A stretch of DNA of 64,000 nt from CAZUZD01 sp964624465 (lineage in GTDB: Bacteria > Planctomycetota > Planctomycetia > Isosphaerales > Isosphaeraceae): NCBI GenBank assembly GCA_964624465.1, contig CAZUZD010000001.1, positions 5,317-69,316 on the forward strand. Direction: 5' to 3'. Below are positions 34,669 through 43,872 of this stretch, in pieces. Within the stretch, counting starts at the first letter, position 1; each line of letters begins with the position of its first letter. The notes under the pieces were generated by a model. The model worked only from the letters and a program-made list of their open reading frames with translations, had not been told where the DNA came from and made no database searches. The position numbers and the translations under genes were made by a program.

Positions 34669-37600
34669 ATGCTGGACGACAAGGAGATTTTCGAGGTCAT
34701 CGGCCAGGGTCCGCTGGGCTGCGTGCACCGCGGCCACGACCTGACGATCGATGCGGAAGTGGCCATCAAGGTTCACCACGACCGGGTCCGGGGGCTGCTG
34801 GCCCGGTACCCCGAGTACTGGGAGGCCCAGGAGCGGCTGGCCCGCCGCTCCGCCGGCCGGCGCGACCTGGTCCGGATCCTGGAGGTGGACCCGGAGGGCG
34901 GCCGGATCGTCACCGACTTCCTGCCCCGGCACCTGGGGGATTGCCCCCGCTACAAGCCGAGGCACGTGATCGGGATCACGCAGAAGGTCCTGAAGGCGCT
35001 CGACGCCCTGCACACGCAGTGCGGGGTCATGCACCTGGCGATCCATCCGGGGAACATCCGGCGGGACGACTCGGGGATCCTGCTCGGCGACGCCCGGGGG
35101 ATTCCCCCCGGCGGCCGTCGCGACGAGTTGATCTCGGCGCTGACGTCGCTGGCCAGCAGTCCGGAGGCTTCCGCGCAGGGCGAGCCCCGGACGCTCTACC
35201 TCGCCCCCGAGCTGCTGGAGGAGCAGGGTAGTCAGATCGGGCCGGCCGCCGACCTGTACGCCACGGGCATGACCGCCGTCCGGCTGCTGGTCGGCCCCTC
35301 GCTGGTGCGTCGGCTGCCGGCGTTCCCGGACCGGGCCGATGCGGCGGACGCCTGGGCCCGCTGGCAGCTCGACCGGTCCCGCTCGATCGCCGCGGTGCTC
35401 GACGCGCACGCCGAGATCCCCGAGGGGTTCCGGGAACTCCTGCTGCGCCTGACGGCCAAGTCGCTCGACGAGCGTCACGACCGGGCCCAGGAGGCGCTGG
35501 AGGACCTGCGCGCCTCGCTGCGACGGGTCGTCGCGGTGTCGGCGCCCCGGCCGACCGGGGGCAGGGCGGTGTCGGCGCCCGGACCCACTCGCGAACTCGC
35601 CCCATCGCCAACCGCCGAGGGTCGGCTCGGCCCGGCGGCCTTCACGACGGGCCTCAAGACGGCCCGGGTCGGGATCCTGAAGCCGGCCCGACCCTCCCCG
35701 GAGCCGGCCAACCCGCTGGCCGAGGCCGCGAGGGCCAGCTTCCAGGCCGCCCGCTCGCACTGGCAGGGCTCGTTCCCGATCCGGCTGGCTGCGCTCGGCC
35801 TGCTGGTGGCCCTGATGGCCTGGGCGGTCCTGCCCCGGCCCGATTCGGCGTTGCGCCCCGCGGAGTTCCTGATCACCAACGATGAGGTGGTCGGGCGCCT
35901 GACCGTCGCCCGGGTCCTGGAGCCCGCTGGAGAGGGCGCGGGGACGACGGATCAGCCCCCTCCCTCGGAGATCGTGATCAACAGCGCCTCGATCGAGAAG
36001 CTCCGGAGTATCCGGAAGGACCTGCCCGACGGCCCGTACCTGGTCACGATCGCGGCCCCCGACCACGAGGAGCTCCACGAGCGGATCCGGCTCGACGCCA
36101 GGCGGCAGTTCGCCTTCGCGCTCAAGCGGCGCTGGGTGAAGGTCCGGTTGCAGGGGCTCAACCAGGAGCTCCAGGAGGTCCGTTACCAGCTCCCGACCGA
36201 GACACAGTCCAGCGAGGGCGTCCTGTCCGAGCTGATGCTGCCGGTGGGCAAGGAGAGCCGCGTCGACCTGGAGCGGGCCGGCTACGAGCGGCGGACCGTG
36301 ACGGTGCGGGTGCCGCGCGACGCCAGCTCGGTCTTCGACGACCCGCAGGAGATCCGGCTGGAGCGACTGCCCCTGCGCACGCGTCGGGTCGAGGTCACGA
36401 CCGTGCCGGCCGACGCGAAGGTGCGGATCGACGGCGAGGTGGCCCGGCCGGCGGGCAGCTTCCACCTGGCCGGGGGCAAGCACACCCTGGTCGTGCAGCG
36501 GGAGGGCTACGCCGACGTGACGCGGGTCCTGGACGTCGTCCCCGAGGAGACGCCGGAGCGCGTGGAAGTGCGGCTCACCCGGCCGGTCCGCCCGGTCCGG
36601 TTCCTCGTCGGCCCGGAGACGCAGTTGCGGGTCACCCAGCTGACTCCGGATCGGGCGCCGCTGCCGATCGACACCAGGGCCGGGGAGACGCTGGAGCTCG
36701 AGACCGGCACCGTCCTGGCGATCGACGCCTCGGCGGAGGGGATGGCCTGGGGCCGTCAGCGGACGGTGGTCCGGGTGGAGCCCGGCGCGTCGGTCCAGGA
36801 GATCCGCGTCACCACGGCCGCCCCGCGTGAGGTCCGCTTCGACGGGCTCGACCTGTCGTTCGTGCGCCTGGAGGGGGGCCCGTTCCTCGAGGGCTTCGAG
36901 GAGGACGTCTACAGCCGGGTCGCCCGCCGGAAGCTGCTGCCGCTGCTGAACGCCGCGAAGCTCCCGGACGATCGCGACATCGACCCGGCCGGCCTCAGCC
37001 TCAAGATCTACCGCAACCGGCAGCAACTCCGCGAGGAATCGGCCCGGAATCCCGCCCGGATGGTCCAGGTCGCGCCGTTCTACGCCAGCACCACGCCCGT
37101 GACCTGGCGCGAGTGGTTCCGGGTGATGGGGGCCGGGCTCCTGCCCGGGGAGGCCGGGGCCGACCCCGCGGCATTCCTGGAGCGGATGGGCGACCTTCCG
37201 GCCACGAATCTCCCGTTCCTGGCCTGCCAGCAGTTCCGGGTCCGCGAGGAGGCCCGCCTCCGTGCCGCCGGGCTCCTCGACGAGGCGCACGCGCTGAGCC
37301 TGCCGACGAAGCTCGAGATGGAGTACCTGCTCAAGGGCGGCCTGAGCGCTGCCGATGTCCTGGCTCGTCAGATCGATCCCCTCGACCGGGCCGCCCTGCT
37401 GGACCAGAGCCTGGCGGAGCGGGCGCAGGTCTGGACGGACCTGGAGCAGCAGGCCACCTCGACCGCCCGGGTGCAGCCGGCGTCCGCCGGCGAGCCGAAC
37501 CGCCTCGGAATTCACCTCGGCAACGTGGCGAGCTGGATCCATGACGGGGCCGGCAAGCAGGGCGCCATGATCCTCGGACCCAGCCACCTGGACCGGGTCA

Positions 37601-37884
37601 ACCGGCCGACGGCCGTCGGCTGGAAGAGCCCCACCCTGGCGCACGACTTCCCCAGGCACCAGGCCTACCTGCTGCACGACCTGGGCGGCTTCTGGCCGCT
37701 GCGGCCCCGCTTCCAGCCCACCGAGGAGCCCCCCGGCGCGGCCGTCGGCTTCTACCTGGTCATCCGCCGGCGTCACCCGGCCGGCATCCCGAACCCGTCC
37801 GCGGACCGGCCGATGGCCTCCGCCTGGTCCGGACGGGCGCCGGCGGATCCTTCGCCCGCGGCGTTCGGCTCGGTCGCCAGGTAG
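34669..37884 (+). CDS. Membrane pseudokinase with PEGA and FGE-like domains
   Basis: A 1071-residue protein; ATG 34669 follows GGGAGAGA. Residues 8-285 form a protein-kinase fold with Lys34 (VAIK), but the HRD motif is HLA (Ala124 in place of the catalytic Asp), the following Lys is His126, and DFG is DAR. It is therefore a likely pseudokinase. A membrane helix lies near 373-391. Outside are PEGA-like beta repeats (about 420-650; VRIDGEVARPAGSFHLAGGK) and a formylglycine-generating-enzyme-like domain (about 800-1040; VAPFYASTTPVTWREWFRVM). Adjacent to the FHA-like protein. I infer a scaffold or sensor role. Confidence 0.75.
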   Translation: MLDDKEIFEVIGQGPLGCVHRGHDLTIDAEVAIKVHHDRVRGLLARYPEYWEAQERLARRSAGRRDLVRILEVDPEGGRIVTDFLPRHLGDCPRYKPRHVIGITQKVLKALDALHTQCGVMHLAIHPGNIRRDDSGILLGDARGIPPGGRRDELISALTSLASSPEASAQGEPRTLYLAPELLEEQGSQIGPAADLYATGMTAVRLLVGPSLVRRLPAFPDRADAADAWARWQLDRSRSIAAVLDAHAEIPEGFRELLLRLTAKSLDERHDRAQEALEDLRASLRRVVAVSAPRPTGGRAVSAPGPTRELAPSPTAEGRLGPAAFTTGLKTARVGILKPARPSPEPANPLAEAARASFQAARSHWQGSFPIRLAALGLLVALMAWAVLPRPDSALRPAEFLITNDEVVGRLTVARVLEPAGEGAGTTDQPPPSEIVINSASIEKLRSIRKDLPDGPYLVTIAAPDHEELHERIRLDARRQFAFALKRRWVKVRLQGLNQELQEVRYQLPTETQSSEGVLSELMLPVGKESRVDLERAGYERRTVTVRVPRDASSVFDDPQEIRLERLPLRTRRVEVTTVPADAKVRIDGEVARPAGSFHLAGGKHTLVVQREGYADVTRVLDVVPEETPERVEVRLTRPVRPVRFLVGPETQLRVTQLTPDRAPLPIDTRAGETLELETGTVLAIDASAEGMAWGRQRTVVRVEPGASVQEIRVTTAAPREVRFDGLDLSFVRLEGGPFLEGFEEDVYSRVARRKLLPLLNAAKLPDDRDIDPAGLSLKIYRNRQQLREESARNPARMVQVAPFYASTTPVTWREWFRVMGAGLLPGEAGADPAAFLERMGDLPATNLPFLACQQFRVREEARLRAAGLLDEAHALSLPTKLEMEYLLKGGLSAADVLARQIDPLDRAALLDQSLAERAQVWTDLEQQATSTARVQPASAGEPNRLGIHLGNVASWIHDGAGKQGAMILGPSHLDRVNRPTAVGWKSPTLAHDFPRHQAYLLHDLGGFWPLRPRFQPTEEPPGAAVGFYLVIRRRHPAGIPNPSADRPMASAWSGRAPADPSPAAFGSVAR

Positions 37885-38102
37885 GTGGGGAGGCGATCGG
37901 TGTCGACGCGGTCGCCGAACCACGTGGCGATCCCCATCGGGTGGGCCCGGGACTTGGCATGGCGAGCTGGCTCCGGGAGACTGGGGACCACGCTGAAGTC
38001 CTGCCCCTGGCGGTGATCGCCCCGGGCCGCTGGACCTGACCCGGCCGGGATCGCGGGGCCGCCGGACCACGACGTCGAGGTCTGCCCGGGAGGGCTGGTG
38101 CG

Positions 38103-41100
38103 ATGCCAACTCGCGATGCCGGGAGTGATCGTCGGACCCAGTCGCACGCGCGGGCGTTGCTGGGTCGGATCGATCTCGGCGGCGCCGGAATCCTGCTGGT
38201 CCGGGGCGAGCCCGACCCCGATCGACTGCTGACCCTGATCTCGAGCTGGGGCGACCCGCCGACGGTCGACCCATCGCCTGTGGACCTGGGGTTCGCGGCG
38301 GCGGACCTCGTCCCCCTGACCCGTGGTGGCCTGGGGACGAGGTCACGGTCGGTCCAGCGCTGGCGCTCCGAGCTCGAGACCCGGCTCGCCGGCCGGATCG
38401 GCCCGGCCGAACGCCGGGCCCTGGACGAGGAGCGGGCGGAGCTCGACCAGATCGCGGCGCGCCTGGCGGGCCTGCACGGGCTCCTCGACGAGCCTCCGGA
38501 TCGCTCCCGGCGGTTTTGGCTGGCCCCCGACGAGGAGGCCGCGCATGCGGCCATGCTCCGGGACCGGCTGAGCGGCCGCTTCGTCCCGGCCGAGGTCGCG
38601 TGGCTGGCCCGGCTCATCCACTGGACCCGGGGCAGGGGGGCCCTGGAGCGGTTCCTGACCACGGTCCGCGAGGGCCTCGGCTCTCCGGCCGAGCAGGCGT
38701 CCCGGCAGACGATCACCCAGTTCCTCGACCTGGTGACCGGGGCGATCGCATCGCTGCCGCCGGCCGAGCACGGGAAGCCGCCGGATCCGGGCGTGTTCCG
38801 GAGGACCTTGCAGGACCCGGAATTCGCGGCGCGGGTTGCACGCCTGCGGCGTGCGACCGAACGCTTGCCGGCATCGCTGCGGGGGCCCGACCGGCTGGGG
38901 CTTCCCGGCCGCGATTCCGAGATCAACCTGAGGCTGCTGCGGAATCGCTGCCACCAGCTCCTGGAAGCGGTCCCGGCGCCGCCGCCCTGGGACGGCCTCG
39001 CCGCCATCGCCGCGCTGTACCTGACCGACGGTGCCGAGGTGGCCCTGAGCTGGGCCGCGGCCCAGCGGCACCTCGACTCGCCCTGGGAGGCCGAGTCACT
39101 GCGGCGGGGGGCCTCCGACCCGGGCTACCGCCTGCTGCTCGAGCGCCTGGAGCGGATCCCGGAGACAGACCTGGAGGAGCTGCGGCGCTTCCACGCGTCA
39201 GGGGCCACGCTCGAGGACCTGATCTGGTGGGCGTCCCGGTCCGGGGAGCGTCTCGGCAAGGACCAGCGTCCCGAGGCGCTCGGCCCGTTCCGGATCATCG
39301 TCGAGTGGCTGCGGGTGCACGGTTCGAAGTTGACCGAGGAGGAGCTCACCGGCTTCTGGGAGGCGGTGGCGACCGGGCCCGGAGCGGCCGTCGCCGTGAG
39401 CCTCGCCGGGTTCCTGGGCTGGCTGGGCCACCCTGCCGCATCGCTGGTGGGCGAGGTGGACGGCCTGATCCGGATCCTCTGCCTCCCGGCGTTTCGCACG
39501 GCGACGGTCGACCGGCTCCGCGCCTGGAGCGACCCGCCGGCGCGGGGTCGGCTGCCCGTTGACTGCCCGGAGGGCCTGCCGCCGGAGCTGGGTCGCCTCA
39601 TGCGACGGCTGTCCTATTTCCAGCGCCTGGCCGGCGAGCCTGCGCGGGTCCCCGGCTCGATCCGCAGGCCCCTGGAATCGGCAGCCCGTACCGAGCACGA
39701 GCTCGCCTTCCTGCGAGGCCTGGGGGAGCGCCGCGATGCCGAGCAGGCGGCGCGGCTGGCGCACCTGGAGCGCCGGCCGATCTCGCCTCCGGGACCGGCG
39801 AGCGTGCGCGTCGATCGGCTCGTTCGCCAGGCGCACGAGGTGATCGCCATCACCGCCGTGGCCGCCGCTCGGACGCTGGTCCGGGCCGAGGTCGCCGACT
39901 GGTGGCGGAGCCGGTTTGGGAGCGAACCGGCCCTGGAGCAGTACCGCTGGCAGGAGCTTACCGAGCTCATGCGCTGGGCGGAGGCGCTCGGCGAGGACGG
40001 GCGGCAATCCGTGGGGGCGATCCTGGCCGCCTACCACGCCCACGGCGGCGCGTCTCGGAGCCAGTTGCCCGCCAATGCCGGCTGGCTGACCCGGGCCGCC
40101 GGCGCGATCGATCTGGACGAGTGGCTCCGACCGCCACGGCAGACCGCGACCGTCGGCAAGGGCAAGAAGGCGCGGACGTACACGATCGCGGTCGCGACCG
40201 ACCCCCGCGACGTCTTCCTGATGGGGTCCCGGTTCCAGACCTGCCTGGGACTGCACGACGGCCAGAACCGGGACGCGGTGATCGCGAACGCCGCCGATGC
40301 CAACAAGGCGGTGCTCTACGCGTTTGCCGAGGACGGAGCTCCGGCGGCGCGCCGGCTGGTGGGGGTGACGCCCGACTGGGGGATGGTTGGCTATCGGCTC
40401 TACGCACACGAGCGATCGGAGGAGTTGAAGCAGGCGATCGAGGCCTACTGCGGGGCCTGGGCCGCCCGGGCGGGTCTGAGGCTGGCCGACACCGGAGCCC
40501 CGGCCGTCCTGGCCCGGCGGTTCTGGTACGACGACGGTGCGGAGCCCTGGTCCGCCGCGGCCCTGGCCGCATACCGTCGGCTGCGGCCCGAAGGCGCGGC
40601 TCCGGCCGTCCCGGTCCTGCCCGCCCTGCTGTCCAGGCTCCACGCCGCCATCCGGGCCCAGGACCGCGCCGCGCTGGAGTCGCTCGACGACCTCGATCTG
40701 GGATCGGACTGGTCGACGGCCGTGGCGTTCTGGCGGTTGCGCGTCGGCGGCGTCGCCCCTCCTGCCGGAGGGGTCAAACCGTTCGAGGCGACCGTCCTGT
40801 CCGACCATCTGGCCGCCACCGGCCAGCTCCGCGGCGCGGCCGACCCGCTGCAATGGGACCTGCCGGACGAGCCCGAACCGGAGCTCTGGCATCAGCTGTT
40901 CTGGAGTCTGTTCGGCCTGCTTCCGCCGGATCGCCGCGCGCTGAGCAACGGCTCAGACCTGCTCCTGCGAGTCCCCCCGGGCGATGGGGCCTGGCGTTCC
41001 CGGTGCTTCAGCACGTGCCGGATCACTCCCGCCCTGGCAGCGCTCGGATTCCGCAAGGTCATCGCCCTGCTCGGTCGGTACGTGCAGTGGGCTCCCGAGT

Positions 41101-42002
41101 CGAGCTGCGGTTGCCCGCAGGATCTGCGGCCGCACTGGGCCAGGGTCCTGCAACTGGCCTGGCTTCGCGAACCGGATGTCAGCGTGGCGTTGGAGGCGAT
41201 CGCAGACCCGGAGCCGCTGACCCGGGAGATCCTCCGGGCATTCTGCCTGCGACAGCCCGAGCGGCGGTTCCAGCAGCCGCTGCGGCGGCTCCTGCGCACC
41301 CTGCCGGCCGGCGAGGAGACGGTGGCGGTGCGTCAGACCCTGCGGTCGATGCAGGCTCGGTTCGCGACCCGGGACGAGGCCGATGAACTCGAAGCGATCG
41401 TGCTGGGCTCCCACGGCTCGACAGCGGATCGCCTCGACGGCCTGGCACAACTCGCCCGGCATCCCGGACGCCTCGACGCCGCCCTGGCCGCCGTGCTCTG
41501 TGCCGTCTGGGCCGGGGGGGAGCGTGAGCAGGTGGGGCTGGCGATCCGGGAGGCCTTCGTCCGGGCGTGCGCCGCCCGCCTGGACGAGTGTGACTGGCAG
41601 GTCTGGCCGCTGCTGCACTGGCTCGCCACCCTCGACCCGGACCGCCAGGCCCGTCTCCTGGCCAGCCTCTGGGCGACCGGAGAGTCCGACCCGCCGGCGA
41701 GCCGCTTCGTCCTGGCCCAGATCCTCGAGTCCGAGCATGCCCTCGGCCGGACCGTGATCCTCCAGGCCTTGAACCACCCCGACGCCCCGATCCGGCAGGC
41801 GGCCATCCGCCTGCTGCAGACCTACGCCCATCAGCGACCGGAGGAGCTCACGCTCATGCTCAGCCGATGCGCTCCATGGATCCACCCGGACTCGTACGAC
41901 GATCTGCGGCGTGGCGCCCCGGGGGAACCGCCCGACGGGCCCGATGCCACGTCGCTGCCAGGAGTCTCACCGGACTTCCGAGAGCGGGGGACCCCCTCAT
42001 GA
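38103..42002 (+). CDS. 1299-residue protein of unknown function, repeat-rich
   Basis: No family recognised. Mostly helical with many Arg/Leu pairs and no signal or membrane segment, so probably cytoplasmic. The middle (about 680-780) is the most conserved-looking part: TVGKGKKARTYTIAVATD, FLMGSRFQTCLGLHDGQN, then ANAADANKAVLYAF and VGVTPDWGMVGYRLYAHE. It could be a small catalytic or binding domain. The C-terminal 250 residues look like HEAT-type repeats (LNHPDAPIRQAAIRLLQTYA). Its stop overlaps the LRR gene (ATGA), so the two are co-translated. Long open frames on the opposite strand are shadows. Confidence 0.7.
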   Translation: MPTRDAGSDRRTQSHARALLGRIDLGGAGILLVRGEPDPDRLLTLISSWGDPPTVDPSPVDLGFAAADLVPLTRGGLGTRSRSVQRWRSELETRLAGRIGPAERRALDEERAELDQIAARLAGLHGLLDEPPDRSRRFWLAPDEEAAHAAMLRDRLSGRFVPAEVAWLARLIHWTRGRGALERFLTTVREGLGSPAEQASRQTITQFLDLVTGAIASLPPAEHGKPPDPGVFRRTLQDPEFAARVARLRRATERLPASLRGPDRLGLPGRDSEINLRLLRNRCHQLLEAVPAPPPWDGLAAIAALYLTDGAEVALSWAAAQRHLDSPWEAESLRRGASDPGYRLLLERLERIPETDLEELRRFHASGATLEDLIWWASRSGERLGKDQRPEALGPFRIIVEWLRVHGSKLTEEELTGFWEAVATGPGAAVAVSLAGFLGWLGHPAASLVGEVDGLIRILCLPAFRTATVDRLRAWSDPPARGRLPVDCPEGLPPELGRLMRRLSYFQRLAGEPARVPGSIRRPLESAARTEHELAFLRGLGERRDAEQAARLAHLERRPISPPGPASVRVDRLVRQAHEVIAITAVAAARTLVRAEVADWWRSRFGSEPALEQYRWQELTELMRWAEALGEDGRQSVGAILAAYHAHGGASRSQLPANAGWLTRAAGAIDLDEWLRPPRQTATVGKGKKARTYTIAVATDPRDVFLMGSRFQTCLGLHDGQNRDAVIANAADANKAVLYAFAEDGAPAARRLVGVTPDWGMVGYRLYAHERSEELKQAIEAYCGAWAARAGLRLADTGAPAVLARRFWYDDGAEPWSAAALAAYRRLRPEGAAPAVPVLPALLSRLHAAIRAQDRAALESLDDLDLGSDWSTAVAFWRLRVGGVAPPAGGVKPFEATVLSDHLAATGQLRGAADPLQWDLPDEPEPELWHQLFWSLFGLLPPDRRALSNGSDLLLRVPPGDGAWRSRCFSTCRITPALAALGFRKVIALLGRYVQWAPESSCGCPQDLRPHWARVLQLAWLREPDVSVALEAIADPEPLTREILRAFCLRQPERRFQQPLRRLLRTLPAGEETVAVRQTLRSMQARFATRDEADELEAIVLGSHGSTADRLDGLAQLARHPGRLDAALAAVLCAVWAGGEREQVGLAIREAFVRACAARLDECDWQVWPLLHWLATLDPDRQARLLASLWATGESDPPASRFVLAQILESEHALGRTVILQALNHPDAPIRQAAIRLLQTYAHQRPEELTLMLSRCAPWIHPDSYDDLRRGAPGEPPDGPDATSLPGVSPDFRERGTPS

Positions 42003-42583
42003 GCGATGGGAGGCGATCGGTGCGGACCCTGCCACGAATCACGAAATCCGTGGCGGAAGAGCTGGTCCGGTCGAAGCCGGAGCTGATCTCGGTCGACTGT
42101 CGCGAGATCGATGACGACGCGGCCGAGGTCCTGGCCAGTCACGACGGCAAGCTGTACCTCGGGAACTTCGAGTCGCTGAGCCTGTCCGACGGCGCCGCAC
42201 GGTGCCTCGGGTCGCACCGGGGCGAACTGGTGCTGATCGGCCTGAATCCCCTGAGCGATGCGATTGCCGAGGGCCTGAGCCGGCACCAAGGCGACCTCGT
42301 CCTGAACTTCGTGACCCACCTCTCCGACGCGGCCGCGAGCCATCTGGCGGGCCATCGTGGCTGGTTGTCGCTGGCCGCCCTGCGTGCGCTGTCCGACACG
42401 GCCGCAGCGCACCTGAGCCGGCACCGGGGCTCGTTGCGGCTGATCGGCCTGGAAACCCTCTCGGACCAGGCTGCGCGGAGCCTGGCGAGCAGCGACGGGG
42501 ATCTGGAGCTCCGGCTCGAAAAACTCCCCGAGTCGGCCGCGGCCATCCTTCGAGAGCATCCATCGCTCCGCGAGGAGGATTGA
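41999..42583 (+). CDS. Short leucine-rich-repeat protein
   Basis: A 194-residue protein made of about five to six 23-residue units of the form LSDxAAxxLAxHxGxLxLxGL, for example LSDTAAAHLSRHRGSLRLIGL. Planctomycetes have many such repeat proteins; they are thought to be interaction modules. There is no signal peptide. Starts in the stop codon of the 1299-residue gene, so the two products may form a complex. Confidence 0.75.
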   Translation: MSDGRRSVRTLPRITKSVAEELVRSKPELISVDCREIDDDAAEVLASHDGKLYLGNFESLSLSDGAARCLGSHRGELVLIGLNPLSDAIAEGLSRHQGDLVLNFVTHLSDAAASHLAGHRGWLSLAALRALSDTAAAHLSRHRGSLRLIGLETLSDQAARSLASSDGDLELRLEKLPESAAAILREHPSLREED

Positions 42584-42608
42584 CCCGGCCCGGGGCCGAG
42601 CCCGGGTC
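42582..42608. terminator. Hairpin between convergent genes
   Basis: GACCCGG (42582-42588) pairs with CCGGGTC (42602-42608), and inner GC pairs are possible. It overlaps the stop of the LRR gene and faces the convergent gene ending at 42673. No T-tract. Confidence 0.4.
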
Positions 42609-42672
42609 GGCCGGATCAGGGGTGAGCTTGCAGGCGGCCCGACCCGGCTCACCGACGGGTCGGGGGGCGATC

Positions 42673-43851
42673 TCAGGGGAGGTCGGCCGGCTGGCCACGG
42701 TCGTAGCGGACGGAGATGACGTCGCGGACGCCGTCGAAGTCGTAGCGGACCACCTGGAGCGGGAGGTCGATCTTCCGTCCCAGGACGGTCGCGACCTGCT
42801 CGTCGTCGTTCATGGGCCGGAAATCCTGGCCGGCGTCGCGGGGCCGGTTGCGGACGTCCCAGGCCCGTGCGAAGGACGCGGTGATCGCGCCGAGGTCGAC
42901 ACGGTCCGCCGGCAGGACCTTGCCGGCAATGGCGTCCACGCGTCGGCCCACCTCGAACTCGCGCCCGCCGGCGGCGCGCTCGTTCTCGAACCAGCCGCCG
43001 ATCACGATGCTCGATCGCGGCGCCACGATGAGCCGGCCGTCGCGGAGCTCCTTGCGCTCGTGCAGCGCCAGCACGCTCAGGCCGTCGATCAGCAGTTCCA
43101 CCGCCGCCGGCTCGTCCGAATCGTTGATCAGGCGGACCTGATAGACGTCGCCCGGCTGGAGGCGGGTCGCGGCCTGGCCGCCCTCGACGCGGATCCCCTG
43201 CGGGCGGGCCGAGCCGTCCGGCCCCTTCACGAGGACCTCGAGGCCATAGGGGCTCCGCGCCGACGTGCGGACGACCGTCGTCGACTCGCCGCCGGGGGCC
43301 GGCTGGACGCTGACCGTCGGGGTGGCGACCTGCCGGGCCAGCTTCAGCCTCTGCTCGGCGACGTTCCGGCCGCGGATCTCGACCGTCTTGCCGGTGAGCT
43401 TCGCGATCATCACCGGGTCCCGGATCAGGAACGGGTTGTTGCGATACTCCTTCAGCCGCTCCCCCGATTGTCGTGCCAGCAGGAACGTGACGTTCAGGGC
43501 CAGCAGCCGAGGATCCTGGCCGTCGGGCCCCAGGTCGTAGCGGCCCGAGAGCGTGAACGGCGCGTCGCCGGCGATCGGCACCCGGTTGAATTCCAGGGCC
43601 TTGATGAGTTCCCGGGCCAGCACCGATCCGCCGACCGAGTTGGCCCGATCCCGCACGTACTGGAACTCGCCGACCGTGACAGCGGTGACGCCGGCCTCGC
43701 GGAAGTCTCCCTCCGACCGGGTCTGGACCCACGTCTCGAGCGTGTTGGAGAGCTCATCCGCCCGCGCCGGCGAGCCGGGTCCCGTGGCCAGGGCGAAAAG
43801 GAACGGGACGAAGGCCACCGTCGCACTCAGGGTCCTCGACATCGGACGCAC
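42673..43851 (-). CDS. Exported protein of unknown function
   Basis: A 392-residue protein with a signal peptide (TLSATVAFVPFLFALATGPG..ARA). After it come DELSNTLETWVQTRSEGDFR and a segment like CsgG/LptE-type envelope proteins (GEFQYVRDRANSVGGSVLAR, then ELIKALEFNR). A beta-rich C-terminal half follows (RLQPGDVYQVRLINDSDEPA, then IVAPRSSIVIGGW). I cannot assign a family. The gap to the serpin gene upstream is 21 bp, so the two are probably one transcript. Confidence 0.6.
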   Translation of the reverse strand: MRPMSRTLSATVAFVPFLFALATGPGSPARADELSNTLETWVQTRSEGDFREAGVTAVTVGEFQYVRDRANSVGGSVLARELIKALEFNRVPIAGDAPFTLSGRYDLGPDGQDPRLLALNVTFLLARQSGERLKEYRNNPFLIRDPVMIAKLTGKTVEIRGRNVAEQRLKLARQVATPTVSVQPAPGGESTTVVRTSARSPYGLEVLVKGPDGSARPQGIRVEGGQAATRLQPGDVYQVRLINDSDEPAAVELLIDGLSVLALHERKELRDGRLIVAPRSSIVIGGWFENERAAGGREFEVGRRVDAIAGKVLPADRVDLGAITASFARAWDVRNRPRDAGQDFRPMNDDEQVATVLGRKIDLPLQVVRYDFDGVRDVISVRYDRGQPADLP

Positions 43852-43872
43852 TCCCAGTTCAGGGGGATCGAC

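Noticed and set aside
34519..38346. A 1275-codon open frame on the - strand
   Set aside because: Antisense to the pseudokinase gene, whose domains are clear; composition is typical of an antisense frame in 70% GC DNA.
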